64,000 nt of DNA from Bin125 sp026705025 (GCA_026705025.1 JAPPBN010000030.1:29484-93483), one strand, 5' to 3'; positions 8,654-17,578 are shown, counted from the stretch's first letter. Numbers and translations: made by a program. The notes: generated by a model not told the origin, from the sequence alone.

Positions 8654-9589
8654 TCAGCCCTCCTCAGACTCCAACTGTGCTGCGAGCTCTTGCACCTGCT
8701 CGATCAGCGCGTCGTTGACTGCCCCGCCCTCGCCGTTGATCCGGATCGTCGGCGTCCGGTTGAACCCTGCCTGGGCGGCGGCTCGATGCTGTCCTTCGAC
8801 CAACTCAAGGTGAACCTCGTTGTCCAGGCACTGAGCAAACTGCTCCGTGTCCAGCGAGAGCGAGGCAGCCAGAGCGACGGCTCCGTCGCGGCTGAAGTCC
8901 TGCGTGGTCATGTAGTGGTCGTGGAAGTCCCGCCAGCGGCCCTGATCGCCGCCGCACTCAGTGGCCAATGCCGCGGCGACAGAGGGCGGACCGTGATTGA
9001 GAATGTGCCGGTACTCGAATCGCGCCAGGCCGGTGCGCACCAGTTCGTCGATCACGCGCGGCTCAACCTGAGCCGCGAACCTGCGGCAGTTTCCTCAAAG
9101 GAAGTCCGAGTACTCGGTGATCACGATCGGGGCGTCGGGATTGCCAACGACGTTGCGATTGGCGAACAGCCCGGCCCGATGTCCGGACTCGATGATCTGG
9201 CCGACCATCGCCTCCGGCTCAGCTTCAGTCTCGGCCGAGGGCTCATCCTCGGTCTCAGCCTCTTCGCTCTGCTCTGACGCCTGCGGCTCGGCCCTCGTTG
9301 CCTGTTCTTGCTCGGCCGCGTCGGTCAGGCCGGCTTCGTCGGCGGACTCACCAGCTTGTTCGGCTTCCACTGGCGACGATTGCTCTGCGGCCTCGTCCTC
9401 AGCCGTCTCGCTCTGGCCCGCCCGGTACGAAGTCGCCGGCTGCTCTTGCTTCGCCTCTGACTGTGCGGCTATAGATGTATCGCTTGTCCGCGATTGTTGC
9501 CTTGCATCATCGTCAGTCGAACACGAGAGGAACAGCACGGTGATTGCAGTGATGAGGGTTGCGGCACGCCAATATGATGAGTGCTTCAT
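8654..9589 (-). CDS. Selenocysteine-containing DsbA-like lipoprotein (U-G-N-C), fourth gene of operon
   Basis: 311 residues when the TGA at 9095-9097 (codon 165) is read as Sec. The signal peptide ends in lipobox LSC. It is followed by a linker of over 100 residues dominated by Glu, Ala, Gln and Ser. The catalytic domain starts with PDAPIVITEYSDFL-U-GNC and continues with FEYRHILNHG, ATECGGDQGRWRDFHD and cis-Pro loop RTPTIRING. The ATG at 9589 is 3 nt after the preceding TAA, so it is co-translated with its neighbour. A perfect 8-bp hairpin with GGU loop sits 18 nt beyond the UGA. Confidence 0.9.
9058..9076 (-). promoter_or_regulatory. Putative bacterial SECIS hairpin, fourth selenoprotein gene
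   Basis: RNA GCGGCUCAGGUUGAGCCGC: eight consecutive pairs closing a GGU triloop, starting 18 nt after the UGA. The AGGU apex resembles the apical GGU of the E. coli fdhF SECIS that SelB contacts. The best formed of the five. Confidence 0.8.
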
Positions 9590-9592
9590 TGG

Positions 9593-10603
9593 TTATCGCT
9601 CCGCATCATCCGTCTGCTTCCTTTGCGCTTGCTCTTGTCCCCGATTTAACAGATCCTCCACCTGTTCGAGCAACGCATCACTGATCACCGAGCCGCCCTC
9701 CATACTGATCTCAACATAGAGTGCCGGTGTGGCTCCTCGTTCCTCGGCCTCGCGATGCTGATCCATCACGTAGTCGAGATATCTCTGACTATCGATGCAC
9801 TCAGCGAACCGCGCTGTGTCAAGCGAGAACGACTCTGCCACGGAGATGGCGGCCGCGCGGCTAAAGTCGCTCGTCGCCATGAAATGATCATGGAAATCCC
9901 ACCAAGCTTCCTGGTCCCCTCCACACTCCGTGGCAATGGCGGAGAAGACTGAGGGCGAGCCGTGAGTCAGGTAGTGATGGTAAACAAAGCGGATTTGACC
10001 GCCGCGGATCAACTCTTGGATCAGTCGCGGTTCAACCTGAGCCGCGAAGGTGCGGCAGTGAGGTCAAAGGAAGTCTGAAAACACCGTGATTGTGACCGGC
10101 GCCAATGGGTTGCCGACGGAGTTCCTATCCGCGAACAACCCGGCTCGGTGTCCCGACTTGATTACTTGCCCGCCCATCTCCTCCTGTTCGACGGACGACT
10201 GCTGTTCGGCCGGCTCGCCCCTCGGTTCGCCACCGTGTTCAGCCTCCTCGGTTTGGTTGGACGCTTGCCGCTCGGGCTGAGCCTCGGTGTAGGCCTGTAC
10301 GGTCTGCGTCGACTGCTCCCGTTCAGCAGTCTCGCTTCTCTGAGGTTCCTTAGCATGTTCGTCTGCGGCAAACCGGTCCGGCCGCTGTCGCTCCCGGGGG
10401 ACCTTTTGCTCGGTGAGGTCGTCTTGGCCCGACTGGGCCTGGCGGCTCTGACGGGAACTCGCTGGTTGTTCTTTTGGCTGCCCGTTTGCTTGTACTGACG
10501 CAGCCGAACGCTCATGGCGCGGTGGCACCTCTTCGGAACTTCTCGAACACCCGATGAGCAACATCGCAGTTGCTGTCAAGACGATGCCCGATTTGAGCAT
10601 CAT
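9593..10603 (-). CDS. Selenocysteine-containing DsbA-like lipoprotein (U-P-H-C), third gene of operon
   Basis: 336 residues with TGA 10064-10066 (codon 180) read as Sec. The active site is SDFL-U-PHC, which is E. coli DsbA's CPHC with Sec at the reactive position. Start ATG 10603 overlaps the previous stop (TGATG); a second ATG at 10600 is equally usable. The signal peptide ends MLLIGC. The linker is very long, about 130 residues rich in Glu, Gln, Arg and Ser. Downstream come VYHHYLTHG, ATECGGDQEAWWDFHDHF and a less standard cis-Pro region ATPALYVE. The longest of the five; the linker could span a thick cell wall. Confidence 0.9.
10027..10045 (-). promoter_or_regulatory. Putative bacterial SECIS hairpin, third selenoprotein gene
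   Basis: RNA GCGGCUCAGGUUGAACCGC, 18 nt after the UGA. Seven of eight possible pairs form (one C/A mismatch) around a GGU loop. Confidence 0.72.
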
Positions 10604-11358
10604 CAGCTGCCCTCCTGGTTCTCTACGGCTTCGGCGGCGGCGCGCACCTGCTCGATGATTCCGCTCAGTGAACGGGCGGCGGGCTGGCCGTTGATTCTGA
10701 ACGTGGGCGTTCCGCTGATCCCGACGGAGCGTGCATGCCGCTGCATCTCGAGGATGCGGCCGCGATGCTCCTCGTTGTCGACACACTGCGTAAACCGAGC
10801 AACGTCGAGCCCGTTGTCCCGGGCCAGGTCAATCGCACCCGCTCGCGTGAAGCTGCGTGCCTGGGCATCAAGCAGATAGGCGTCGTGAAACTCCCACCAC
10901 GCGCCCTGATCACCCGCGCATTCGGTCGCCATCGCGGCAAACTGGGAAGCCGACCCGAAGATGATGAAATGGCGGTATTCATACCGGGCAATTCCGCTGT
11001 GAATGAGTTCTTCCATAATCTGCGGCTCAGCCTGAGCCGCGAATCGGCGGCAACTTGGTCACTGGAAGTCGGAATACTCGACGATCAGCACCGGCGCCTC
11101 GGGATCGCCGACCACGTTCCTGGCAAACGGCAGCCCCTCGCGATGGCCGAACGCAATCACGCCGGAATCTGCGCCCACCTCTGCTGGTTGGTCAGCTCCC
11201 TGTTCTTGCTGCATGATCGACGCTTCACGATCGGTGCGGTCACTGCGCACCGTGCCGGTTGAGACGTCCTCATCGGCGTCTCCGTCACCGGATCCGCAAG
11301 CCGATACGAGCAATCCGATTCCTGCGAGCAGGGCTACCAGAAACAGCGTCAGCTTCAT
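10603..11358 (-). CDS. Selenocysteine-containing DsbA-like lipoprotein (U-P-S-C), second gene of operon
   Basis: 251 residues with TGA 11059-11061 (codon 100) as Sec. From the ATG at 11358 the N-terminus is MKLTLFLVALLAGIGLLVSA followed by the lipid-modified Cys, a textbook lipoprotein signal. An alternative GTG at 11409 overlaps the upstream stop as GTGA and would add 17 residues. The active site is EYSDFQ-U-PSC. FEYRHFIIFG-type residues, ATECAGDQGAWWEFHD and the cis-Pro loop SGTPTFRING complete the fold. The hairpin after the UGA has eight pairs but loop GGC instead of GGU. Confidence 0.9.
11022..11040 (-). promoter_or_regulatory. Putative bacterial SECIS hairpin, second selenoprotein gene
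   Basis: RNA GCGGCUCAGGCUGAGCCGC, eight perfect pairs 18 nt after the UGA. The loop is GGC, the only one of the five without U at the third loop base, so decoding efficiency may differ. Confidence 0.72.
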
Positions 11359-11405
11359 GGGTTGACTGTATCTGACACTGGTTTCGCCTGACGCAAACGA
11401 CCCGA

Positions 11406-12197
11406 TCACTGTGCGGCCTGTCCGGCAGCTTCCCTGACTGCCTCGTCGATCGCCTCGAAGGTCGGGTCGACTCTCCTGTCGTTGACGAACACCGACGGTG
11501 TTCCCGCTACGCCGCGCGCTTCTCCCTCAGCCTTGGAAGCGTCGACGAGAGGCGCCATCCGTCGCTCATTCATGCAGGTCACGAACTCTGGGTAGCTCAG
11601 ACCTTCAAACGTGATCTGCCGCCGCAATCCGGCCTCGGTGAAGAGTGTCTCGTCGCCGGCCATGAATCTGTCATGCAGCGGCCAGAACCCGCCCTGTTCC
11701 GCCGCGCATTCCACCACTTGCGCGGCAAAGTCTGCCGCCTCGCCGCGAACTGGAAAATGTCGGAAGACGAAGCGGGCGATGCCCGGCTCGACCAGTTGCT
11801 CCAGAATCATGGGCTCAACCTGAGCCGCAAACCACTGGCAGCCGCCTCAAGTGAAGTCGCCGTAGTAGCGAATCTCCACCGGAGCGTCCGGTTCACCCAG
11901 AACGTGGCGCTCCGATCGCACCCCTTTGTGCTCACCGACAATCTCGGTGGGGAGTTCAACAACCTGCTGTTCCTGAGGCTCCTCCTCCGACGCCGCAGTC
12001 TGCTGTTGCGGGTCCGCCTCGTCCACCGGCTGCTCTTCGACCTCCGCGTCCGGTGCTGCCTGTTGCTGTTGAGCGACGGTCGCCTGTCGCTGCACGCGCT
12101 CCGCCGCCGCCGTCCCCGTTGGCTGCCCCTCCCCGCCCGATCCGCAAGCAACCATCACCAGCCCGACCATCGCCGATGCGATAGAGAACCACCTCAT
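11406..12197 (-). CDS. Selenocysteine-containing DsbA-like lipoprotein (U-G-G-C), first gene of operon
   Basis: 263 residues with TGA 11847-11849 (codon 117) as Sec. Signal peptide MRWFSIASAMVGLVMVAC, then a Gln/Glu/Ala-rich linker. The active site is YYGDFT-U-GGC-QWFAAQ. RFVFRHFPVRG, the VVECAAEQGGFWPLHDRFMA segment and the cis-Pro loop AGTPSVFVND follow. It is the most divergent paralogue and the first cistron. The promoter must lie in the 132 bp shared with the divergent NYN gene. It may act as a thiol oxidase, isomerase or reductase outside the membrane; no DsbB/VKOR-like recycling partner was seen here. Confidence 0.9.
11811..11828 (-). promoter_or_regulatory. Putative bacterial SECIS hairpin, first selenoprotein gene
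   Basis: RNA GCGGCUCAGGUUGAGCCC, 18 nt after the UGA: six pairs around a GGU loop, with the outermost two pairs lost. Position and apex match the other four copies. Confidence 0.7.
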
Positions 12198-12329
12198 GAC
12201 GTCAGCCTATCGAGGGACCGGAGTCGTTTGACGAGCGGACGCTACGCGACTATCGTTCCCGATACACCCCCTGTGCGCTTCGGCGGCAGGGCGCGAGGCT
12301 GCCGGAAGGCAGCCTCAGCCATTTCTTGG

Positions 12330-12962
12330 GTGAGAGTCATCCGCGCCAACATCTACGTTGACGGCTTCAACCTCTACTACCGCGCGTTGCGGGACACGCC
12401 TGATCGTTGGCTGGACCTTGGCCGACTGGCTCAACTCCTGCTGCCCGGGCACCAAATCAATCGGATTCGCTACTTCACCGCTCGCGTGAGCAGTCGGCCC
12501 GGTGATCCCACCCAGGCGCAGCGCCAACAGGCGTATCTCCGTGCACTGAAGACCGTTCCCGACCTGACGATCCACTACGGGCATCTGCTCGCCAAGCGCA
12601 AGCGCCGCCCACTGGCCACGCCACCGCCAACTGGATCTGCCATCGTTGAGATACTCGACACCGAGGAAAAAGGATCCGACGTCAATCTCGCCTCATACCT
12701 CTTGCTCGACGGATTCGAGCAAGACTACGAACTCGCTGTTGTCATCTCTAACGACTCCGACCTGCAGCTCCCAATCACGTTCGCGCGTGATCGACTCCTG
12801 AGAACCGTCGGCGTCTTCGATCCCAGCCGCCGTCGCAGCTTTCAGCTGTCTCAAGCCGCGTCCTGGTATCGCCGCTTGAGGCGAGGTCCGCTGAGCGCTA
12901 GCCACTTCGCCGACACCCTGTCCGACGAGCAAGGCGTGATTGTCAAGCCATCCAGCTGGTGA
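12330..12962 (+). CDS. NYN-domain (LabA/DUF88-type) putative ribonuclease
   Basis: 210 residues from GTG 12330, chosen because the domain begins at once with ANIYVDGFNLYYRAL. Acidic residues of a PIN-like metal site are visible in VDGFN, EEKGSDVNLA (Asp near residue 117) and ISNDSDLQLP (Asp pair near residue 140). NYN proteins are single-domain nucleases acting on RNA. The frame is open further upstream, but that stretch is antisense to the selenoprotein gene and has no NYN features. It is divergent from that operon and convergent with the DUF885 gene. Confidence 0.82.
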   Translation: MRVIRANIYVDGFNLYYRALRDTPDRWLDLGRLAQLLLPGHQINRIRYFTARVSSRPGDPTQAQRQQAYLRALKTVPDLTIHYGHLLAKRKRRPLATPPPTGSAIVEILDTEEKGSDVNLASYLLLDGFEQDYELAVVISNDSDLQLPITFARDRLLRTVGVFDPSRRRSFQLSQAASWYRRLRRGPLSASHFADTLSDEQGVIVKPSSW

Positions 12963-12973
12963 CGCTCGGAGCC

Positions 12974-14662
12974 TCATTCCCGCAACCGCGACATTTCGTC
13001 TCGCAGCTGCTGCAGACCCATTGGGCCCAGATCCAGCGCGGCCTTGTGGAAACTCTTCAAGTCGAATGCATCGCCCATCGACTCTCGCGCCGCCTCACGT
13101 GCGGCCAACCACTCGCGCTCTCCGACCTTGTAGCTGATTGCCTGGCCCGGCCAACCCAGATACCGATCGACCTCGCTGGCCAGCATCTTCTCGGGGAAGA
13201 ACGAGCGCTCGATCAGGAATGGCAGGGCCAGCTCCGGCGTCCAGGTCTCGCCGCCGTGATACTCCTCCTGCTCGGGGATCGGCAGCTCCAGATGCATCCC
13301 GATGTCGATCACCACGCGCACCGCGCGCAGCGCCTGACTGCTCAGCAGACCCATGTAGTAGGCCGGATCCTCCAGATAGCCCAGCTCCGCCATCAGACGC
13401 TCGGCGTACAGCGCCCAACCTTCGACGTAACCCGACGTCCCCGCCAACAGCCGCTGATAGCAAGTCAGTTCCTCGCCCAGATACCGCGTCGTACCGATCT
13501 GCAGATGATGTCCCGGCACGCCCTCGTGGTAGCAGACCGACAGCTCACGCCACAGCGGGAATCGAGTCTCCCCGCCCGTCGGATACCAGGTCCGGCCCGG
13601 GCGCGAAAAGTCTTCCGATGGTCCCGTGTAGTACATCGCCAGCGCCCCGCCAGGTGGGGCGATCATTGCCTCGATCCGCTGCACCGGCTCGGCGATATCG
13701 AAGTGCGTGCCCAGCAGCGCCTGCATCGTCTCGTCCTGCGTCTGCTGCATCCATTCGCGGAAGGCGTCCTCCCCGGTAATCGCCCGTGCGTCGTCCGATT
13801 CCAGCAACGCGATCGCCTCGGCCGCCGACGCGCCCGGCGAGATTCGCTCGGCCGTCGCCGCCATCTCCGACTGGATCCGCCAGACTTCTTCCCAACCCCA
13901 TTGATACGTCTCGTCCAGGTCAAGCTCGATGCCGTTGAACCCCCGTGACGCCGCCTGGTAGCGCTCCCAGCCGACCGGATCCCGAGGATTCGCATTCGGC
14001 AGGTACTCCCGCTCCAGCCAATCTCCCATTGCCGCATAGCCCTGTTCCGCCGCCGTCGCATTCGGCCCACCATCGATTCCCAGTTCATCGCACAGCCCCT
14101 GGAAGAACCCGGCTCCCGTTTCGCTCGGGCCACCGCTTGGTCCCGCTCCAGACCACACCCGACACTGCTCGACCGCGCCCCGCACCTGCCGCTGAGCCAC
14201 CACGATCCCCTGCGCCATTCCCGACGCGAGCGACGCCCGATAGCGGTCCAACGCCTCCGGCACCGCTCCCATGCGCTCAACGATGATCGCCTGGTCCTCC
14301 TCCGTCTCACGGGGCATTAGGTCAAAGATCTGCCGCGTGTTCTGTAGCGGCGACGCCAGGATGTTCAGCGATCGCAAGTGTTCCTGCTGCGTCTCCAGTT
14401 CCGCCTCATAGTCAAAGCGCTCCAGCATCACGTCGCGAGCCACGCGGTCTCGCTCCGTCTCCACGTTGATCAACCGCAGCGCCGCCTCCGCCTGCCGGCG
14501 AATCGCCGACCGTTCCGCATGCCCATCCGGCGAGTAATCCGTCAACTCTGTCTCGCGACCCGGAATCCCCAGGGCCGTCGCCATGTTCGGACTCGCCGCC
14601 GCGAGGGCGTCGACGTACCAATCCGAGATTGCCGACACGGACGAGACATCTGGTGTAGTCAT
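12974..14662 (-). CDS. DUF885 family zinc metallopeptidase
   Basis: 562 residues. The zinc site is the expanded HEGVPGHHLQ motif (HExxxGHH type) in the C-terminal half, with a downstream Glu in YVEGWALYAERLMAELG as likely third ligand; this is the DUF885 signature. Start ATG 14662 (MTTPDVSS) was chosen; the earlier in-frame extension overlaps the divergent MFS start. No signal peptide is evident, so it is probably cytoplasmic. DUF885 proteins are thought to be carboxypeptidase-like; substrate unknown. Confidence 0.88.
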   Translation of the reverse strand: MTTPDVSSVSAISDWYVDALAAASPNMATALGIPGRETELTDYSPDGHAERSAIRRQAEAALRLINVETERDRVARDVMLERFDYEAELETQQEHLRSLNILASPLQNTRQIFDLMPRETEEDQAIIVERMGAVPEALDRYRASLASGMAQGIVVAQRQVRGAVEQCRVWSGAGPSGGPSETGAGFFQGLCDELGIDGGPNATAAEQGYAAMGDWLEREYLPNANPRDPVGWERYQAASRGFNGIELDLDETYQWGWEEVWRIQSEMAATAERISPGASAAEAIALLESDDARAITGEDAFREWMQQTQDETMQALLGTHFDIAEPVQRIEAMIAPPGGALAMYYTGPSEDFSRPGRTWYPTGGETRFPLWRELSVCYHEGVPGHHLQIGTTRYLGEELTCYQRLLAGTSGYVEGWALYAERLMAELGYLEDPAYYMGLLSSQALRAVRVVIDIGMHLELPIPEQEEYHGGETWTPELALPFLIERSFFPEKMLASEVDRYLGWPGQAISYKVGEREWLAAREAARESMGDAFDLKSFHKAALDLGPMGLQQLRDEMSRLRE

Positions 14663-14741
14663 GCTCAAACTCCAATCCTCACCATTATCGACGCGATTAT
14701 CGCCGAGCCGCGCGCCGTGTGCCCAGTCGTAAACTCTTCGC

Positions 14742-16121
14742 ATGAGGCGAAGTATCCAGGGCTGGAGATCGAACACCTTCCTCGCCCTCGGGCATCCCCA
14801 GTTCCGCATCCTCTTCGGCGGCACGCTCTTCGCAATGCTCGCCTACATGATGATGTTCGTCGCCATGTCGGTCGTGGCCTACGACCTGGGCGGCACCAAC
14901 TCGGCCGTCGGACTCGTCTCGATGGGCACCGGCATCTCGATGCTGATCGGCTCGCCCTGGGGCGGCGTGATCGCCGACCGGGTCAACCGCAAACGTCTGA
15001 TCATCTGGGGCCAGGGCTCAGGCGCCTTCATGCTCGCCCTGACCGGCGTCCTGCTGCTGCTCGACCTCGTCAACCTGCCCCTGATGTTCATCCTCACGTT
15101 GATCCTGGGCGCGACGTTCGTCTTCATGGGTCCGGCGCGCAACGCTTTCACCGGCGACATCGTCGGCCCCCGCCTGATCGGCAACGCGGTCTCGCTGAAT
15201 CAGCTCGCCCACAGCTGGGGACAACCCGTCGCGCCCATGATCGCGGCGTTGCTGCTCGAGTCTGCCGCCGGAGGCGGCGGCACCTATGTCGTCATGGGCG
15301 TGCTCGTTTCGATCGGCGTCCTGTCGATGGTCGTCATGCCCAACACGGGCAAGCCGCAACAGACTGAGCGACGCAGCCCGATGTCGGATCTGCTCGACGG
15401 TGTGCGCTACGTGACGCAGCGCCCGCCGCTGCGCCTGATGCTGCTGCTGTTCATGGCCACCGTCGTGATCGGGTTCATGTTCCGCGTCCTCACCCCCGCC
15501 CTACTGGAACAGCATCTCGACCGCGCCTCGACCGACATGGGCCTGATGATGACCGTGTTCGGCATCTCCAGCGCCGTGGTCGCCATCGCGATCGCCGGGA
15601 TGGCCACCTCACGCTGGTCCTGGCCGGTGATCTTTGTGCTCATGGCGGTGATGGGTCTGGGCTATCTGATCATGTCGCAGTCCCAGAGCTACGGCGCCGC
15701 GGTCGCCTCGATGGTCCTGCTTGGACCTGGCCTCCAGGGTCCAACCCTGCTGCTGCAGGCCAAGATCGTGATGACGACCGAGTCCGCCTACCTCGGCCGA
15801 ATAACTGCCTTCACGATGATGGCCTACGGCATCTCCTCGGTCGGCGGCGGACCGGCCGGGGCGGTCGCCGATTGGCTCGGCGAGCGCGAGGTCCTGGCCG
15901 GCGTCGCCCTGCTGACCTTCGTTGTCGTCGCTCTCGGCGTCGTCGGCTGGCTGGGCATCCGCAAGTACGAGGCGAGACTCCCGCAGATCCGCCTGACGCC
16001 ACAGACTGACATCCGAGGAGCCCATGCCGCCTCCAACGCAGGCATACTCACCCCAGATATGCCGCCGCCGCCCATGCTGCGCCCGGTCGCTCTGATGTCG
16101 GGCCAGAAGCTCCGCAACTGA
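14742..16121 (+). CDS. Major facilitator superfamily transporter (DHA3/EntS-like exporter)
   Basis: 459 residues with about 12 hydrophobic segments. The MFS loop 2-3 motif is visible as GGVIADRVNRKR, and FMGPARNAFTGDIVGP is typical of the DHA3 drug/siderophore efflux group. It probably exports small hydrophobic compounds by proton antiport. A paralogue lies at 28236-29654. Both end in the same hydrophilic tail, LRPVALMSGQK, preceded by a Pro-rich stretch, although the intervening tail differs. Divergent from the DUF885 gene with 79 bp between. Confidence 0.88.
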   Translation: MRRSIQGWRSNTFLALGHPQFRILFGGTLFAMLAYMMMFVAMSVVAYDLGGTNSAVGLVSMGTGISMLIGSPWGGVIADRVNRKRLIIWGQGSGAFMLALTGVLLLLDLVNLPLMFILTLILGATFVFMGPARNAFTGDIVGPRLIGNAVSLNQLAHSWGQPVAPMIAALLLESAAGGGGTYVVMGVLVSIGVLSMVVMPNTGKPQQTERRSPMSDLLDGVRYVTQRPPLRLMLLLFMATVVIGFMFRVLTPALLEQHLDRASTDMGLMMTVFGISSAVVAIAIAGMATSRWSWPVIFVLMAVMGLGYLIMSQSQSYGAAVASMVLLGPGLQGPTLLLQAKIVMTTESAYLGRITAFTMMAYGISSVGGGPAGAVADWLGEREVLAGVALLTFVVVALGVVGWLGIRKYEARLPQIRLTPQTDIRGAHAASNAGILTPDMPPPPMLRPVALMSGQKLRN

Positions 16122-16131
16122 ATGTTCTCCG

Positions 16132-16217
16132 ATGCCCGCACGCCCCCCTCCGATGCCCCGCACGCCCTCCCCGATGCCCCGCACGGCCCCCTCCGATGCC
16201 CCGCACTTGATGCGGGG
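16132..16217. repeat. Tandem and palindromic GATGCCCCGCAC repeat
   Basis: Four imperfect copies of a CGATGCCCCGCACG-type unit, spaced about 20-23 bp apart, ending in the palindrome CCCCGCACTTGATGCGGGG. It lies between the convergent MFS and amidase genes and may serve as a bidirectional terminator. Confidence 0.65.
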
Positions 16218-16322
16218 CCCAGCCCGCGATCTGCCCACGCAGCACCGCTCTGATCCTGCGCTGAGACGTTGCGAGCTCTGGGCTCCGCGTCGAGCGCGGA
16301 GCAACGGACTCAGCCTGCAGAC

Positions 16323-17018
16323 TCAGACCGGCGGACCATGCGTATGACGCTCCAGCGCCGACAACCGCTGTTCAATCGCCAGCAACCGACCGTCTCCGTA
16401 GCCCGACAGCCAGGCGACGCGCTCAAGCAGGGCCGCCCAGGGAAAGTCCTTCCCCGGATCCGACTTCTGACGGGTCAACTCGCTGTGACCGACGTGGTGC
16501 GTCCGATCGATCGGGATGCCGTACTTGCGGCAGACGTAGGCCGACCACGCCGCGACGGTCTCGAACTGCCGACTGCCCGGGTTGAACGTCTGGCCGATCT
16601 CGCGGGCGTAACCCTCGATCTCGATTGAGAGCATGCAGGCGTTGTAGCTGACGTACTCGTCCCGCCACCACGACGGCCGCGGCAGGACCAGGTCCTTGCG
16701 CCGGACCCCCTGGGCCCAGGCGAAGTCCGCGTCGCGCACCATCTGGTACAGATCGCCGTCCGAGTCGGCGTAGTAGTTGGTGCTGGCATTGGCGCGAGGA
16801 TCCTCAAACCAGGCTGGAGTGACCTCGTTGTCGTCCCACGGTTCCTCCGGCGTGTGGTAGCAAATCGCCACGAACCGCCGCGTCGCCCCCGAGTAGGGCC
16901 GCGACGCGGCGGTGTAGTAGTTGCTCGGATGCGCAGGGCGCCAAATCGTCCGCGCGCCCTCGGGCAGACCCGTGAGGCCGCTCAGGTCTGGCGCTGGCGC
17001 AGTCACGTCCGTCGTCAT
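16323..17018 (-). CDS. N-acetylmuramoyl-L-alanine amidase (Amidase_2, endolysin-like)
   Basis: 231 residues. First zinc His in AICYHTPEEP, second in THHVGHSELT, and a C-terminal SDPGKDFPW typical of AmiD/phage Amidase_2 enzymes, with Asp at the third ligand position. MLSIEIEGYA is the conserved central strand. It would cut the amide bond between MurNAc and the peptide stem. The ATG at 17018 overlaps the stop of the preceding small membrane gene (ATGA), giving the holin-endolysin arrangement of phage lysis cassettes. A short C-terminal helix (LLAIEQRLSALERH) follows the domain. Confidence 0.85.
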   Translation of the reverse strand: MTTDVTAPAPDLSGLTGLPEGARTIWRPAHPSNYYTAASRPYSGATRRFVAICYHTPEEPWDDNEVTPAWFEDPRANASTNYYADSDGDLYQMVRDADFAWAQGVRRKDLVLPRPSWWRDEYVSYNACMLSIEIEGYAREIGQTFNPGSRQFETVAAWSAYVCRKYGIPIDRTHHVGHSELTRQKSDPGKDFPWAALLERVAWLSGYGDGRLLAIEQRLSALERHTHGPPV

Positions 17019-17263
17019 TCCGCACCTCCAGTCTTCCCGTCGCGGGCGCGCAAGAGTCCGTAGCCCGCAGCGATCGCAATAGCGATCGAGCGCACGGCGT
17101 CGGAGGCCTGAGCGCCCACGGCGCCCGTCTCCAGCAGCGCCCAGACGCCAATCACTCCCAGCGCGATTAAGGCCCGGACGCTGCCTCGGGGCAGCCACAG
17201 CGGATCGTGCTGGCCATCGCGAGCGCGCTCAGCCGTTTCGGATGGATGTTGTTGTTCACTCAT
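17015..17263 (-). CDS. Small membrane protein, holin-like
   Basis: 82 residues from ATG 17263. A charged N-terminus is followed by one hydrophobic segment (ALIALGVIGVWALLETGAVG) and a second weaker one (AVRSIAIAIAAGYGLL). Size, topology and 4-nt overlap with the amidase fit a holin, which permeabilises the membrane for the endolysin. No specific family is recognised. Confidence 0.6.
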   Translation of the reverse strand: MSEQQHPSETAERARDGQHDPLWLPRGSVRALIALGVIGVWALLETGAVGAQASDAVRSIAIAIAAGYGLLRARDGKTGGAE

Positions 17264-17329
17264 GGTTCGTTCCGTTTCTGTTGCAGTCACCGTTCTTCGT
17301 CCCCGCGTCCGAGCGGGGATCTGGTCACC

Positions 17330-17578
17330 TCAGCCGCCGCGGATGATGAAGGCCGAGCCCAGACCGATCGCGGCCAGCAGGACCGTGCCTCCGCCGAGGG
17401 CGATGTACAGCCGGTCGATTCGCGCGTCGATCTGGTCAAGCCCGCTCTCGATCCGGCGCAGGTAGTGCCAGAGCGCATCGGTCGCTTCGCTGTGCGGCTC
17501 GTTCGGCCAGCCGCCCGACCCTGGTGGATCGGGCGGCTGCGGTCTCGAGGCTGGAAGGCGTGGATCCGGCATGGTCAC
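17330..17578 (-). CDS. Small coiled-coil plus membrane-anchor protein (XhlA-like)
   Basis: 82 residues: Pro-rich N-terminus, amphipathic helix LRRIESGLDQIDARIDRLYI, then one membrane segment (ALGGGTVLLAAIGLGSAFII). This is the layout of XhlA-type proteins that accompany phage holins. GTG 17578 overlaps the upstream stop (GTGA); ATG 17572 is an alternative start. Confidence 0.55.
   Translation of the reverse strand: MTMPDPRLPASRPQPPDPPGSGGWPNEPHSEATDALWHYLRRIESGLDQIDARIDRLYIALGGGTVLLAAIGLGSAFIIRGG

Noticed and set aside
10604..10786. A longer N-terminus for the U-P-H-C protein
   Set aside because: It would overlap the preceding selenoprotein gene and bury the signal peptide; the ATG at 10603 gives a proper lipoprotein start.
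7986..12197. Ten short ORFs interpreted as five pairs of truncated genes or pseudogenes
   Set aside because: Each break is a single TGA at the same active-site residue, frames are preserved on both sides, and hairpins follow at fixed distance. Random decay or sequencing error would not do this five times.
11673..12329. A long N-terminal extension of the NYN protein
   Set aside because: It is antisense to the first selenoprotein gene and has no domain features.
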